64,000 nt of DNA, taken from a virus. The DNA lies in IMG/VR virus record IMGVR_UViG_3300042541_001760, positions 117,689 to 181,688 of that record; one strand, written 5' to 3'. The notes beneath the pieces are model-generated. The model did not search any database. It worked only from the letters and a program-made list of their open reading frames with translations, and was not told where the DNA came from. A program made the translations under genes and the position numbers. Numbering within the stretch: position 1 is the first letter of the stretch; every line of letters starts with the position of its first letter. Positions 17,149-25,903 of this stretch are shown here, piece after piece.

Positions 17149-17475
17149 TTAAGGGCAGTTATCTGAATATTTATCTCTAATTAAAGTTCCGTATTTCTCT
17201 TCAAGATAAGTATTAATAATATCATAATACGATTCAAGAATTTCTGTATTTAAATTTTCATCTTCACCAAAATGACTTAAATACTTATGATAAAACATTT
17301 CAAAAACATACTGAAACACAACCTCAAAGAACGTATTTTCATTATCATATTCATCACAATTATATTCTAACATTTTATTGCTATATATTGACTCAAATTT
17401 AGTGGTCATAATTTCGTCAACATAAGACAATCTCCTTAACACAAAACTTTGATTCTCATTAATTATAATCTTCAT
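17149..17475 (-). CDS. Hypothetical acidic protein with MKIIINENQ leader
   Basis: 108 residues. Leader-like start, then an acidic, aromatic helical body (FFEVVFQYVFEMFYHKYLSHF, YYDIINTYLEEKYG). TATTTATT lies 3 nt before the ATG. Function unknown. Confidence 0.6.
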   Translation of the reverse strand: MKIIINENQSFVLRRLSYVDEIMTTKFESIYSNKMLEYNCDEYDNENTFFEVVFQYVFEMFYHKYLSHFGEDENLNTEILESYYDIINTYLEEKYGTLIRDKYSDNCP

Positions 17476-17550
17476 ATCAATAAATACATAAAAAAGGGGG
17501 TAGGGGGAAATTTTCTGAAAAAAAATTATTAAAATTTATCTTTTTTTAGT

Positions 17551-18666
17551 TCATTTTTCATATAATGGTTTGTCGTTAAACGTGATAAATTTACCACCTC
17601 CTGATACAACATAATCCTTATTATCAAATATATAGTATTTGTCACCCTTAGTGTTTATGAAAATGAATCTATCCACGGTAGTTCCGTATTTTTTCATACT
17701 ATGAGTCGGGATTAAATATTTACCATCTTCGGTCATTTTCATATCACCCGTCAAAGGTTTAACCTGATAATACATATTCTCCCCATTTATTCTCAAATCC
17801 CTCCCGTTTTTAGTATCCTCAATTGATCCGGGACAGTATTGGGTTATTCCACCCTCATCAACACTATGTAACGGCATTAGAATCCCCAACGCCATTTGTT
17901 CTCTGATATAACCTGGTCTTAGTGTGCTTAAATTTAACTCTTCAAGTTTCGGTAAATGGTCTGATTTAGGTGCGAATAACTCACGTTTGTTATTTTCCAA
18001 CCATTTAAAAAAATCTTTGGATTTAAATTTATCTGGAGTAATATCACTTTCATTTAAAAATAGATTAACCAAGTATGTTATTACTTTACTATTTGTGTTG
18101 AAGTAATTAAGAATAGACCAATCAGACACCAACTTATCATTAGGTCCGTATTTAACCCCCATAAAATTGATTACACCACTATTAGTCTTACAATTATCGT
18201 CCTTAACTGACTCCCCATACATCGGCTCGCCCACATCATTAGTTAAATCACCATATAATGATTTCATTATAGAATTCATTTTGGTCATAAAGAAACTTTT
18301 ACTCTTAATATCACTAACAATTGAACCTACGGTAATGTTTAAATCAAAGTCGGGGTTGTATTTTTTAAAATTATCTACAGTGATAAAAAACGCTTTATTA
18401 TTTGTTGTTGATTTTAAAACAGATTTTCCTTTCACATCCATAGAAGGAAATAGGAATGTTCCTCCTTCACCGACCAATTTAAATTCGGGGGTTGGCGCTT
18501 CATCATCCTTATACCACCCAAATATTGGATTATCATCTACTAATTCAATATTATTAAAATAAATTATATCCTCTCTTACATTAATGTCGGAAAATTTATA
18601 AGTGCCAGAATCAAAATCCATGGCCTGTTCCAATATTATATCCCTTACTAAATTAACTAATTTCAT
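17551..18666 (-). CDS. Large accessory protein with leader ending DIILE/Q
   Basis: 371 residues. Leader MKLVNLVRDIILE, then a beta-rich body. Conserved-looking stretches are MGVKYGPNDKLVSDWSI, REQMALGILMPLHSVDEGGI and GENMYYQVKPLTGDMKM. The last resembles, weakly, the E-x-K strand of a nuclease fold, but the acidic partners are not certain. No homologue recognised. The leader suggests virion packaging and so a possible injected effector. A TATTTATA element is placed 15 nt before the ATG. Confidence 0.6.
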   Translation of the reverse strand: MKLVNLVRDIILEQAMDFDSGTYKFSDINVREDIIYFNNIELVDDNPIFGWYKDDEAPTPEFKLVGEGGTFLFPSMDVKGKSVLKSTTNNKAFFITVDNFKKYNPDFDLNITVGSIVSDIKSKSFFMTKMNSIMKSLYGDLTNDVGEPMYGESVKDDNCKTNSGVINFMGVKYGPNDKLVSDWSILNYFNTNSKVITYLVNLFLNESDITPDKFKSKDFFKWLENNKRELFAPKSDHLPKLEELNLSTLRPGYIREQMALGILMPLHSVDEGGITQYCPGSIEDTKNGRDLRINGENMYYQVKPLTGDMKMTEDGKYLIPTHSMKKYGTTVDRFIFINTKGDKYYIFDNKDYVVSGGGKFITFNDKPLYEK

Positions 18667-18705
18667 TTAAATTGTGTTATATAACTATAAATATACAAAA
18701 AATTT

Positions 18706-19068
18706 TTATTGTTCGTCTTCTTCAAAATAGATATCAATTATCTCATTCATAGACAAACCCAATTTATCAATACCACACATCTTCATAAACTCACGATCGG
18801 TAAGCCAACCGTCCTCATCAAACATCAGGTGGTCATCACCATTTATATGTTGTTGATATATATAAACCGCATCCTTATTCATAGTAATTAGATACATGGG
18901 ACCATGATTATTTAAAAGATAATTAACTCTGTCAGTTGGAATTATGCCGTCAAAAGAGGATGGAACTTGATACCTATTTGTAATCATTTTAATTTTTCCT
19001 GTAAGGTCAAAATTAAATTTGTTCCTCAAAAACTCTTTGAACTTAGATTGGTTAACTATATATTTCAT
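18706..19068 (-). CDS. Hypothetical protein with MKYIVNQSK start
   Basis: 120 residues. Helix KFKEFLRNKFNFD, strands GPMYLITMNKDAVYIYQQHI, acidic C-terminal helices (LSMNEIIDIYFEEDEQ). Broadly similar to the small-protein family. TATATTTA lies just before the start. Confidence 0.55.
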   Translation of the reverse strand: MKYIVNQSKFKEFLRNKFNFDLTGKIKMITNRYQVPSSFDGIIPTDRVNYLLNNHGPMYLITMNKDAVYIYQQHINGDDHLMFDEDGWLTDREFMKMCGIDKLGLSMNEIIDIYFEEDEQ

Positions 19069-19131
19069 TTATAGTAAATATATACTTAAAAGGTAATTTA
19101 ATCTATTTATATATAAATAACTAACACAATT

Positions 19132-19425
19132 ATGGATTATAGAGATAAACTTGATAGTAGAGTTCTTAGAAGGCTTAACGATGATGATTTGGAGTACGAA
19201 TTTAATTTCCTATTGGATGAAGATATGTCGGGGGTGGGATTCAACCCCTGTGATTATGATTACGTCGGTTATTTTGTTGAGGACGTATGTGAGGAACTAA
19301 GGGGTAGTTATCTTGATAATATTGAAATAAAGACAGACCCCAAGACAAGTGACTTTTTATATTCTTATCTTATTGATAAATTTGGGGATACCCTAGCGGA
19401 GATTTATTATAAGAGGAAATGTTAA
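19132..19425 (+). CDS. Small acidic hypothetical protein
   Basis: 97 residues, strongly acidic (NDDDLEYEFNFLLDEDM, YFVEDVCEELRG). TATTTATA and TATAAATA lie upstream. Convergent with the next gene (4-nt overlap). Not recognised. Confidence 0.55.
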   Translation: MDYRDKLDSRVLRRLNDDDLEYEFNFLLDEDMSGVGFNPCDYDYVGYFVEDVCEELRGSYLDNIEIKTDPKTSDFLYSYLIDKFGDTLAEIYYKRKC

Positions 19426-19727
19426 TTTGGTATGGTTGGATACATACTAAAATCGTAATTAAGTTTCTCGGATAAGTATTCCCTAAATATATCGGATAGG
19501 TCTCCGTAACTAACACCGAAGAAAGAATGCATCTTAGCAAATAGTTCGTGGCTGACCAATATCCTATCCCTACGTAAAGTAATGTGAATTATGTACTCCT
19601 TATCATCACTACTAATAACTAGATAATTTTCTTCTCTAAGTAAATCCTTATCAAATCCGCTAGCATCAAAATTGGTGTCCAACCACCTAAACAAAAACCC
19701 CTTAAATTTATCCGTTATTTCATTCAT
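19422..19727 (-). CDS. Helix-strand-helix family protein
   Basis: 101 residues: FLFRWLDTNFDASG, strands NYLVISSDDKEYIIHITL, then LFAKMHSFFGVSYGDLSDIFREYL. Distant MDIQV-type paralogue. TATTTATA-AATT-ATG at the start. Confidence 0.6.
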   Translation of the reverse strand: MNEITDKFKGFLFRWLDTNFDASGFDKDLLREENYLVISSDDKEYIIHITLRRDRILVSHELFAKMHSFFGVSYGDLSDIFREYLSEKLNYDFSMYPTIPN

Positions 19728-19750
19728 AATTTATAAATACTCAGTAAAAC

Positions 19751-19780
19751 AAAAAACCCCACCTTTGTGGGATGGGGTTT
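19751..19780 (-). terminator. Rho-independent terminator (minus strand)
   Basis: On the minus strand AAACCCCATCC-loop-GGTGGGGTTTTTT. It lies ~10 nt after the stop of the gene at 19791 and ends the operon from 25 kb downwards. Confidence 0.8.
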
Positions 19781-19790
19781 AAAATATATA

Positions 19791-20948
19791 TTAATATGTT
19801 ATTTTTACATCGGGGAAAGCTTCTTTGGCACATCCAAATAGTAATTTCGCATCTTTACCTAAGTCAACCGCACATTTACCTGTATCCCACATAGATGGCA
19901 CTTCACCCTTTTTTGCGGAATTAATAACCGATGTACAAGATTCCGTCATTTTTTTATTGGGGAAATTTTTCTGGTAACAAGCGTTAAATTTTTTAATGGT
20001 GTCCGATGGTTTTCCTTGTGTTTGTTGTTCATTAATCTTACTTTTAACCATCTTTTTATTCTCAAGTATTATTGTCATGTTTCCACCAACAGTACTCACA
20101 ATTGTAGGTTTACCACTTCTTTTTGCTATCATATTTAAATGATTAACAATTTTATACTTTTCCGCCGAGTCGTCAAATAATTGGTCATTTAAGAAATTTT
20201 GTAAACTACCCATTCTAGCGTCTACCATTGCTCTATTTAAATCTTTAATATCAGAATATGTTTGTAGTTTTAAAATTCCCGCAAGTATATCTTGTTCATC
20301 GACATTATCCACCAACCAATTATTAACAATTGAACTAGCATCAATTAACTTACCACTAATATTACCAATTTGTACGTCATTAAGACCTTTGGTTGTTATT
20401 GGTTCAATAACTATTGAACATATTCTTTCCTCGGAATCTGGTTTAACTTTAGCAGGATCATAAAAATCTCTATCAATTTTAGATGGGGTGTATGATTTAT
20501 TGCTTTGGACTAATAGTTTATAAGCAACGTCATCTCTAATACCCAATTCGCTCATTACCTGAAGGTAAAGATTGGTTAAATATGACATTCTCTTCTCAGC
20601 AACCCTTTTATTAGTACCGAAATCACCAGTTGATGATGTACCAACATAAAAAGTCACCAATTGAGGTAAATCAAATTTATTACTATTATGGAATTTTTGT
20701 ATTGTAGGTATGGAACTTGTAATACGTTCTTTAATAAATTCTTTAACTTTGTTAGATGTTTCAGGTTTAAATTGATACTGACCTTCACCAAATAAAAACA
20801 TACCTACACTAGTATCTCCACCATCGGTAGGTACCGGCTCAGGTTCAGGCATTGGGCTAGCCTCATTAATCTTAGATTTCAATATTCTATTTTCAAGAAT
20901 CATATTAGATTCCTGCATGTGTCTTATTTTACTGTAACTTTTTCTCAT
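19791..20948 (-). CDS. OmpA-like / annexin-module protein with two KSKINE sites
   Basis: 385 residues. The N-terminal leader ends KSKINE before Ala-Ser (~residue 28), followed by a Pro/Glu linker (PMPEPEPVP). Residues ~45-170 have an OmpA-like outline (FLFGEGQYQFKPE, VGTSSTGDFGTNKRVAEKRMSYL). A helical part (DILAGILKLQTYSDIKDLNRAM) resembles the GxGT module of the endolysin. A second KSKINE before Gln-Gln (~residue 310) precedes a Cys-containing C-terminal domain (CYQKNF, SCTSVI, GKCAVDLG, FGCAKEAF). Cleavage at both sites would yield three products. Role inferred: virion protein that touches peptidoglycan. Confidence 0.6.
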   Translation of the reverse strand: MRKSYSKIRHMQESNMILENRILKSKINEASPMPEPEPVPTDGGDTSVGMFLFGEGQYQFKPETSNKVKEFIKERITSSIPTIQKFHNSNKFDLPQLVTFYVGTSSTGDFGTNKRVAEKRMSYLTNLYLQVMSELGIRDDVAYKLLVQSNKSYTPSKIDRDFYDPAKVKPDSEERICSIVIEPITTKGLNDVQIGNISGKLIDASSIVNNWLVDNVDEQDILAGILKLQTYSDIKDLNRAMVDARMGSLQNFLNDQLFDDSAEKYKIVNHLNMIAKRSGKPTIVSTVGGNMTIILENKKMVKSKINEQQTQGKPSDTIKKFNACYQKNFPNKKMTESCTSVINSAKKGEVPSMWDTGKCAVDLGKDAKLLFGCAKEAFPDVKITY

Positions 20949-20961
20949 AATATATTAATTA

Positions 20962-21330
20962 TTAAACGTAACTACTATCGTTTGACTTTGATTTATTTTG
21001 TGTAAACTCCTCACAAAAAGATTGAAAGTATTTATCACCTTCAGGGGTAAATTTGTATCTATAAAAATCTCTAAAATCGTCTTTTACTTTATGTCCTGGA
21101 CAACTGTACCAAAATTCATGAACTTCTTCCCCTCCACTAGCTTTAAAGTATATATCAATACCTTTAGGTTCGGTACTATATACCGTAATGTTACTGAACA
21201 AGGCTCCTGTCACATCATTTAACAATTTTAATTTTTTTCCAGATCCACCTTCATTATTGGATTGTTCACTTAGAACTCTTTTTACTAATCTAACTAGATC
21301 GTTTTCTGTTAATCTTACAATTTTTCTCAT
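20962..21330 (-). CDS. Small protein with class A leader (RVLSE/Q)
   Basis: 122 residues. Leader residues 1-22 (MRKIVRLTENDLVRLVKRVL then SE), predicted cut before Gln-Ser. The body is beta-rich with VHEFWYSCPGHKVKDDFRDF and a hydrophilic tail. The ATG is preceded by GAGTATTTATAATTAAAAATATATT, split here only to describe: TATTTATA then a ~16-nt AT leader, as at 22642 and 25756. Confidence 0.65.
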   Translation of the reverse strand: MRKIVRLTENDLVRLVKRVLSEQSNNEGGSGKKLKLLNDVTGALFSNITVYSTEPKGIDIYFKASGGEEVHEFWYSCPGHKVKDDFRDFYRYKFTPEGDKYFQSFCEEFTQNKSKSNDSSYV

Positions 21331-21370
21331 AATATATTTTTAATTATAAATACTCAGATTTTCTAAAAAA

Positions 21371-22642
21371 TTATGCAGTTGGGTTGGTGGGTGATGTATT
21401 ATTTTGTTTTAGTGCCAATTGATTAATATTTTGCCACATTTGATTTACATCAGTAAAACCTCTTTGGGCCCAACATAAAAATAACCAATAGATATCTACA
21501 CTAGATTTCTCTCTAGTAATATATGGTTTTATCATATCTAAAGTTATGTTCTGACCTGGTTTTATCCCTAGAAGCCGTCTAATACCGGTAATATTTGACA
21601 TTTTTTCAGTTTCTCTACAAATATATCCAGGGTCATGGGCGTAGTCCTTAATGATTTCATTTTTTCTTGCATCTATAATTGATATATATTTTGGATCCAC
21701 ATTTAATTTTTTCGCCGCCGCGGTAATTTCTGGTGAATACGTTGTGGTTTTATTGGAAGGGTTATAAAGGAAACTACTTTTGATTTGTTCTTTTGATTTT
21801 TTTTCGGAATCATTTTTACCAAAAACAGAAGATATTTTCTCTTCAGGATTAAGTGGTTTTATGTCATAAATCATATGTTGAATTTCATGTATCAATATTT
21901 CATCAATTTCTTCTTCGTACGAAGACGAAAAAGAACAATTTACATATATGTTCCCATCAGGTCCATTAACAAATGCTATAGCATCATCGTGATCCGGATG
22001 AATACCATTAATTTTTATTGTTCTATCATTATAAAAATTTAATTTTATTTTATTAAGTAATTCAAAGTATTTTGGATAGTATAAGGTGACCGCATACGGT
22101 TTATCGATATAATTTGACAAAAACTTCTTTTTAGTTATTGGATCTGAGAGCCAATCTCTCCACCATTTTATAGCTCCAGGTAATGACTTACTCCAAAGTG
22201 ATTTACATGATGCCATATCTGTAGTTGTAACGGAGTATCCATCACCCCCTGATAGTCGGAAACCCTCCATAAAGGTAGTCATACCACCATTATTTTTCCC
22301 AAAATTTGCCGTAGTGAAAACATTTATGTTATGAAGCGTAGCGATTAGAGACTCAACATCTTCCGCATTATCCCTTTCATATTCTTCGTTAATCATCTCA
22401 AAAAAATCGGAATATCCCGTTTTTTTGTCTTTAAATAATGTTAATAAATATTTGAACTCATTTTGGTTCTTCAATTTTTTTATGGCTGAGAGTACTCCAT
22501 CCGGATCGGTTCCCCAACCCTCAACCGCATCAATTATTTCGTTATAAATGGTAATTACAGAACTATTTGATTGGTCTTCCATAATAACCCTTTTAACAAT
22601 ACGAGTTAAATCAGATTCCGTTAATTTTATAACTTTTTTCAT
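21371..22642 (-). CDS. Tagged zinc metallopeptidase with GxGT module
   Basis: 423 residues. Class A leader ending VIME before Asp-Gln. A module EGWGTDPDGVLSAIKKLKNQ (~residues 38-58) matches that of the endolysin. The catalytic part has ILIHEIQHMIYD, an HExxH site near residue 255, with a downstream acidic stretch. The C-terminus holds a helix with FLCWAQRGFTDV. Inferred: a capsid-packaged protease, delivered with DNA or used in head maturation. The leader is the best argument for packaging. Confidence 0.75.
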   Translation of the reverse strand: MKKVIKLTESDLTRIVKRVIMEDQSNSSVITIYNEIIDAVEGWGTDPDGVLSAIKKLKNQNEFKYLLTLFKDKKTGYSDFFEMINEEYERDNAEDVESLIATLHNINVFTTANFGKNNGGMTTFMEGFRLSGGDGYSVTTTDMASCKSLWSKSLPGAIKWWRDWLSDPITKKKFLSNYIDKPYAVTLYYPKYFELLNKIKLNFYNDRTIKINGIHPDHDDAIAFVNGPDGNIYVNCSFSSSYEEEIDEILIHEIQHMIYDIKPLNPEEKISSVFGKNDSEKKSKEQIKSSFLYNPSNKTTTYSPEITAAAKKLNVDPKYISIIDARKNEIIKDYAHDPGYICRETEKMSNITGIRRLLGIKPGQNITLDMIKPYITREKSSVDIYWLFLCWAQRGFTDVNQMWQNINQLALKQNNTSPTNPTA

Positions 22643-22673
22643 AATATAATTTTAATTATAAATACTAAGGGGG

Positions 22674-23000
22674 TTAAAAATATTGATTCATAAAAAATTC
22701 TTTCGCTAATTCTCTTGCCTTACGTTCAAAATACTTGTTCACTTCGGGGTTATTACCAAGATAACTAAATATTCCACCTTCAAGTTCAATTAGACTATTT
22801 CCCGATTCATAAGAAACATCTTTCTTATTAAGATTAAAAGTATAACAATGATATTGTTCATAATTCTTTCTACCTTTATAATGAGCGGTTATCAATACAC
22901 AAATACTTTGACCGTCTTTTGTGTAGTATATATTACTTGCTCTTTTAATTTCTAATCGTATACCCAACCGATCAATAAATTTTTCAATAGCTCTATCCAT
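22674..23000 (-). CDS. Helix-strand-helix family protein
   Basis: 108 residues: MDRAIEKFIDRLGIRLE, strands SICVLITAHYKGRKNYEQYH, and C-terminal helices (VNKYFERKARELAKEFF). TATTTATT lies 3 nt before the ATG. Function unknown. Confidence 0.55.
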   Translation of the reverse strand: MDRAIEKFIDRLGIRLEIKRASNIYYTKDGQSICVLITAHYKGRKNYEQYHCYTFNLNKKDVSYESGNSLIELEGGIFSYLGNNPEVNKYFERKARELAKEFFMNQYF

Positions 23001-23018
23001 ATAAATAAATACTCAGGA

Positions 23019-23336
23019 TTACTTATTAAGTTCTTCATCCAATATCCTTCTTGATTCATTCACCACCCACATATCCAATTCATTATGTGAATGAAAAAAT
23101 CTTAACAAAGGCATTTCATCTTCAGTTATAAACCATATATCGCTAAGTTTAATTTGGTCGTCTGAATAAACGTTAAAATCCGCCAATGAGGACGTTTCTT
23201 CAGGAGTTAGGTAATATATTGTCTTAGGTTCAAATGATATTAAAATACTATAAACTGTTTTATCCCACTTTTCAACTACCATTATGGAGTGTGAGATATT
23301 ATAATGTTTGAAAATTAAGGTTAATAAAGATCCCAT
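23019..23336 (-). CDS. Hypothetical small protein
   Basis: About 105 residues from MGSLLTLIFKHYN. The longer in-frame start would run into the next gene. Strands SIMVVEKWDKTVYSILISF, then a C-terminal helix (FFHSHNELDMWVVNESRRIL). TATATTTAATTAT precedes the ATG. Probably another member of the small-protein family. Confidence 0.5.
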   Translation of the reverse strand: MGSLLTLIFKHYNISHSIMVVEKWDKTVYSILISFEPKTIYYLTPEETSSLADFNVYSDDQIKLSDIWFITEDEMPLLRFFHSHNELDMWVVNESRRILDEELNK

Positions 23337-23358
23337 ATAATTAAATATAATAAAACGG

Positions 23359-23676
23359 TTATCCCCACTTAACAATCTCCCAACGAATCTCAGGTCGGCT
23401 CTTTGTGCCCTTCTTAACTTGTTTAAGGTCAACTAACGCCTCGGCCCTTGTCTCATATGATTTTGGTGGAGTGTCCATCTCGTCATCCATCCTTCTTCTA
23501 AATTCAGAAGATGTGGGTATCATACTATAACCATCATCACCTGTATATATAAACATACCATTTCCATTAAGATGTCTAGGGTGAGCAACAATATAATATC
23601 GTTCTTCCATTTCATTAATAACCCTTTCAACAATCCTTGTTAAATCGGATTCCGTTAATCTTATAACTTTTTTCAT
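23359..23676 (-). CDS. Small protein with class A leader (RVINE/M)
   Basis: 105 residues. Leader MKKVIRLTESDLTRIVERVI then NE (cut after E22), followed by a compact domain with YYIVAHPRHLNGNGMFIYTG and a basic C-terminus ending EIRWEIVKWG. TATTTATA-TATT-ATG at the start. Confidence 0.65.
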   Translation of the reverse strand: MKKVIRLTESDLTRIVERVINEMEERYYIVAHPRHLNGNGMFIYTGDDGYSMIPTSSEFRRRMDDEMDTPPKSYETRAEALVDLKQVKKGTKSRPEIRWEIVKWG

Positions 23677-23705
23677 AATATATAAATACCCAAAATCATA
23701 CTTTT

Positions 23706-24032
23706 TTATTTAATAAACACAACACCAACATACTTCATGTTAATACCAAGATATTCAAACATTTTTTTAAATTCGGACCTGATTACAGAGATGTGAACAC
23801 CATCAGAGGTTATATTTTTTTCTTCCTTTACTTCAGGTCTATAATATAATGACTCCGGCATTGGTGGTTTAGAGTAAACCTCAATTACGTAATCATAAAT
23901 TTGATTATTTCTATCATACCTAATTTTTACCTCAAATTCAAATGGTTCGGTAATGAAGTTTTTGGTAAGATATCTATTGCCCAACTTATTATAAAGTTTT
24001 TCTACCGTTGCGGATAATTCATTCAGATTCAT
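23706..24032 (-). CDS. Hypothetical small protein
   Basis: 108 residues from MNLNELSATVEKLYNK, preceded by TATTTATC. Beta-rich middle (FEVKIRYDRNNQIYDYVIEV), then a helix and VGVVFIK. Not recognised. Confidence 0.55.
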   Translation of the reverse strand: MNLNELSATVEKLYNKLGNRYLTKNFITEPFEFEVKIRYDRNNQIYDYVIEVYSKPPMPESLYYRPEVKEEKNITSDGVHISVIRSEFKKMFEYLGINMKYVGVVFIK

Positions 24033-24055
24033 AACAGATAAATATATTGTAAAAT

Positions 24056-24079
24056 AAAAAACCCCATACAAAGATGGGG
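24056..24079 (-). terminator. Rho-independent terminator (minus strand)
   Basis: On the minus strand CCCCATC-loop-TATGGGGTTTTTT, 8 nt after the stop of the gene at 24087. It separates the secreted-protein operon from the tagged genes. Confidence 0.75.
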
Positions 24080-24086
24080 AATTTAA

Positions 24087-24293
24087 TTAACCATTCATTT
24101 CGGTTAAGAACTCACTAACGATTTGGTGACACTCATCATCGGTTAAATCTTGATCATAAAAATCAATCTCATCAGGGGTTACGTTCCATTCATCCCAATT
24201 GGCCATAATTGTAAACTCCTTACCTTGTTCGGTCTCACCTTTAAACCAAACCGTCTTTGATTGTAGTTTTCCGTTTTCGTAATCTATATTCAT
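24087..24293 (-). CDS. Small acidic hypothetical protein
   Basis: 68 residues, acidic, with strands QSKTVWFKGETEQGKEFTIM and a C-terminal helix DDECHQIVSEFLTEM. Last gene of the operon with the lipoprotein and secreted protein. Function unknown. Confidence 0.55.
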   Translation of the reverse strand: MNIDYENGKLQSKTVWFKGETEQGKEFTIMANWDEWNVTPDEIDFYDQDLTDDECHQIVSEFLTEMNG

Positions 24294-24304
24294 AATTATT
24301 ATTT

Positions 24305-24700
24305 TTAATAATTACCACTAACTGTGGCAATTGTATATGCCCCATATCCTGTATTTGTGGCAACAACAACATTGTTTCTATAAATTTTAACTGTCACATC
24401 ACCCGAAGAATTATTATTCTGAGCGGATACGTACAACCATCTAGTTTGGTTTTCTAGTGGAGTTCCATCCCCATCAACAGTTAATTTTTGAGTCCACGAA
24501 TAAACCCATCCATTACCAACACTAGACCATTGTTGTGTATTATCACTAGTGTTTTGTATTGTCATAGAATAATCACCGCCAGATCCACTAACTTCATACT
24601 TATAATTATAGGTTACTTCTTTTGTTAAATCCTCTTTTGAACAAGAACTTAATACTAAGCACATCATTAGTGCCATCATCGTCATCTTAATTGTTTTCAT
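24305..24700 (-). CDS. Lipoprotein
   Basis: 131 residues with a type II signal: Lys-rich n-region, MMALMMCLVLSSC lipobox. The mature part is beta-rich (TYNYKYEVSGSGGDYSMTI, VTVKIYRNNVVVATNTG) and resembles small Bacteroidota lipoproteins of host origin. Expressed with the next secreted protein from a host-type promoter; possible superinfection-exclusion or surface-change factor. Confidence 0.75.
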   Translation of the reverse strand: MKTIKMTMMALMMCLVLSSCSKEDLTKEVTYNYKYEVSGSGGDYSMTIQNTSDNTQQWSSVGNGWVYSWTQKLTVDGDGTPLENQTRWLYVSAQNNNSSGDVTVKIYRNNVVVATNTGYGAYTIATVSGNY

Positions 24701-24702
24701 AA

Positions 24703-25236
24703 TTATTTAATGAATTTAGATAGTTCAGATTTATTTGAATCAAATTCCTCCTGAGTAATTAAACCAAGTTCAAGTTTATCTTTACATTTCTTTAATTCGG
24801 ATAAGGCCTCATCACTTGTCATACCTAACCCTTTAACTTCACCTGTTTCAATTGCATTCTCTAATAGTATTCTATAACTACCTGACAAAGCGTAAGGACC
24901 TTTACAAACTAATAAGGCCGAGAAACCGACTCTCCTACTCCCACTATATGTAATACTTTTAATCTCCACAATTTGTCCCATTGCGGTAGCACCAGCATTT
25001 GTCATAGGGGTTAAAACATTATCACCAATAAAGATAAAGGCAAAAGTTTTATTTGATGAGGTAACCCCTATTTTGATTTTATCACCCACTTTATATAGAT
25101 AACCATCCTTACTTTCATACTGTTCAAATTTCCATTGAGATGGTTTTTCTGATAAGTCACTATATTTAAGGGTTTCTTGTCCAAAAGACACAATAGTTGA
25201 GTACATCATTAGTACCATCATCATAAGTTGTTTCAT
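24703..25236 (-). CDS. Secreted protein with SHOCT-like C-terminus
   Basis: 177 residues. Signal peptide MKQLMMMVLMMYSTIVSFGQ. A beta-rich central domain (IKIGVTSSNKTFAFIFIGD) is followed by a C-terminal short helix pair of SHOCT type: ALSELKKCKDKLELGLITQE then EFDSNKSELSKF. Likely exported to the periplasm or envelope. A consensus host-type promoter lies ~65 nt upstream, unlike the TATTTATA genes around it. Confidence 0.75.
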   Translation of the reverse strand: MKQLMMMVLMMYSTIVSFGQETLKYSDLSEKPSQWKFEQYESKDGYLYKVGDKIKIGVTSSNKTFAFIFIGDNVLTPMTNAGATAMGQIVEIKSITYSGSRRVGFSALLVCKGPYALSGSYRILLENAIETGEVKGLGMTSDEALSELKKCKDKLELGLITQEEFDSNKSELSKFIK

Positions 25237-25300
25237 AAAAATACATTAATATAATTTCCTACTCTAATCGGTTTTCGGATACCCCGTTCTTATAACACAA

Positions 25301-25333
25301 CAAAGATATAATAATAATCCCATAAAATCCAAA
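25301..25333 (-). promoter_or_regulatory. Host-type promoter TTTG-N21-TATCTTTG
   Basis: Minus strand TTTG (25333-25330), 21 nt, TATCTTTG (25308-25301). It drives the secreted protein and lipoprotein genes with a leader of about 60 nt. Confidence 0.7.
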
Positions 25334-25451
25334 AATTTTTCAGAAATTTTATTTCGTATATTAGGTCTTAAATTAAAACGGGGGTCAATGTTATGGAACG
25401 AAGGTAATTGTCACCCTCATTCAGAATACAAAGGCAAATATTACCCTTAAT

Positions 25452-25478
25452 AAAAAACCCCTCTTTATGGGAGGGGAT
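25452..25478 (-). terminator. Rho-independent terminator (minus strand)
   Basis: On the minus strand AATCCCCTCCC-loop-GAGGGGTTTTTTATT, about 25 nt after the stop of the gene at 25502. The 264-nt gap it lies in holds this and the promoter at 25301. Confidence 0.75.
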
Positions 25479-25501
25479 TAGTATTGATGTTATTAAAAAC
25501 C

Positions 25502-25756
25502 TCAATTTGTATCACTTTCATAAGAACTAAATATTCTATCACCGAAATATTTATTATACTCTTTTGGCCTGTAATGTCTTAAAAGATTTAAACCTTCTAA
25601 AACGGCCTCAATATTCAGATTATTTAAATCGTGTTTAAAGTCTTCGGCACCCCCAAAATACTCATTAATATTTGAGGAATCAAATTTATCTTCTTTAATG
25701 ACCCTCTTTACCAATCTAACAAGATCGGACTCTGTTAATCTTATAACTTTTTTCAT
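25502..25756 (-). CDS. Small protein with class A leader (RVIKE/D)
   Basis: 84 residues. Leader MKKVIRLTESDLVRLVKRVI then KE, cut predicted before Asp-Lys. Only ~62 residues follow (NEYFGGAEDFKHDLNNLN, VLEGLNLLRHYRPKEYNKYF), a small helical product. Upstream sequence is nearly identical to that of the genes at 20962 and 21371, ending in TATTTATA plus an AT leader. Confidence 0.65.
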   Translation of the reverse strand: MKKVIRLTESDLVRLVKRVIKEDKFDSSNINEYFGGAEDFKHDLNNLNIEAVLEGLNLLRHYRPKEYNKYFGDRIFSSYESDTN

Positions 25757-25876
25757 AATATATTTTTAATTATAAATACTCGGATTTTCTAAAAAATTTT
25801 CCAGAAAACTTTTTTTGACACCCTTATTTGTGAGAGGGGATTATCCCCCCTAAAACAGGTCAAAATGTCACTATAC

Positions 25877-25903
25877 GGAGGGGGGATACGGGGAGGGGAG
25901 GGG
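25877..25903 (+). other. G-quadruplex-type tract
   Basis: Four runs of at least four G on the plus strand (GGGGGG, GGGG, GGGG, GGGG) with loops of 1 to 4 nt, plus more G and C runs in the next 70 nt. This is exceptional in an AT-rich genome. It lies in the noncoding stretch 25757-26100 that precedes a host-type promoter. Possible roles: replication start or fork control, or a packaging or recombination signal. Confidence 0.7.

Noticed and set aside
25388-25450. 20-codon plus-strand ORF in the 25.2-25.5 kb gap
   Set aside because: No start context or relative; it runs into a minus-strand terminator.
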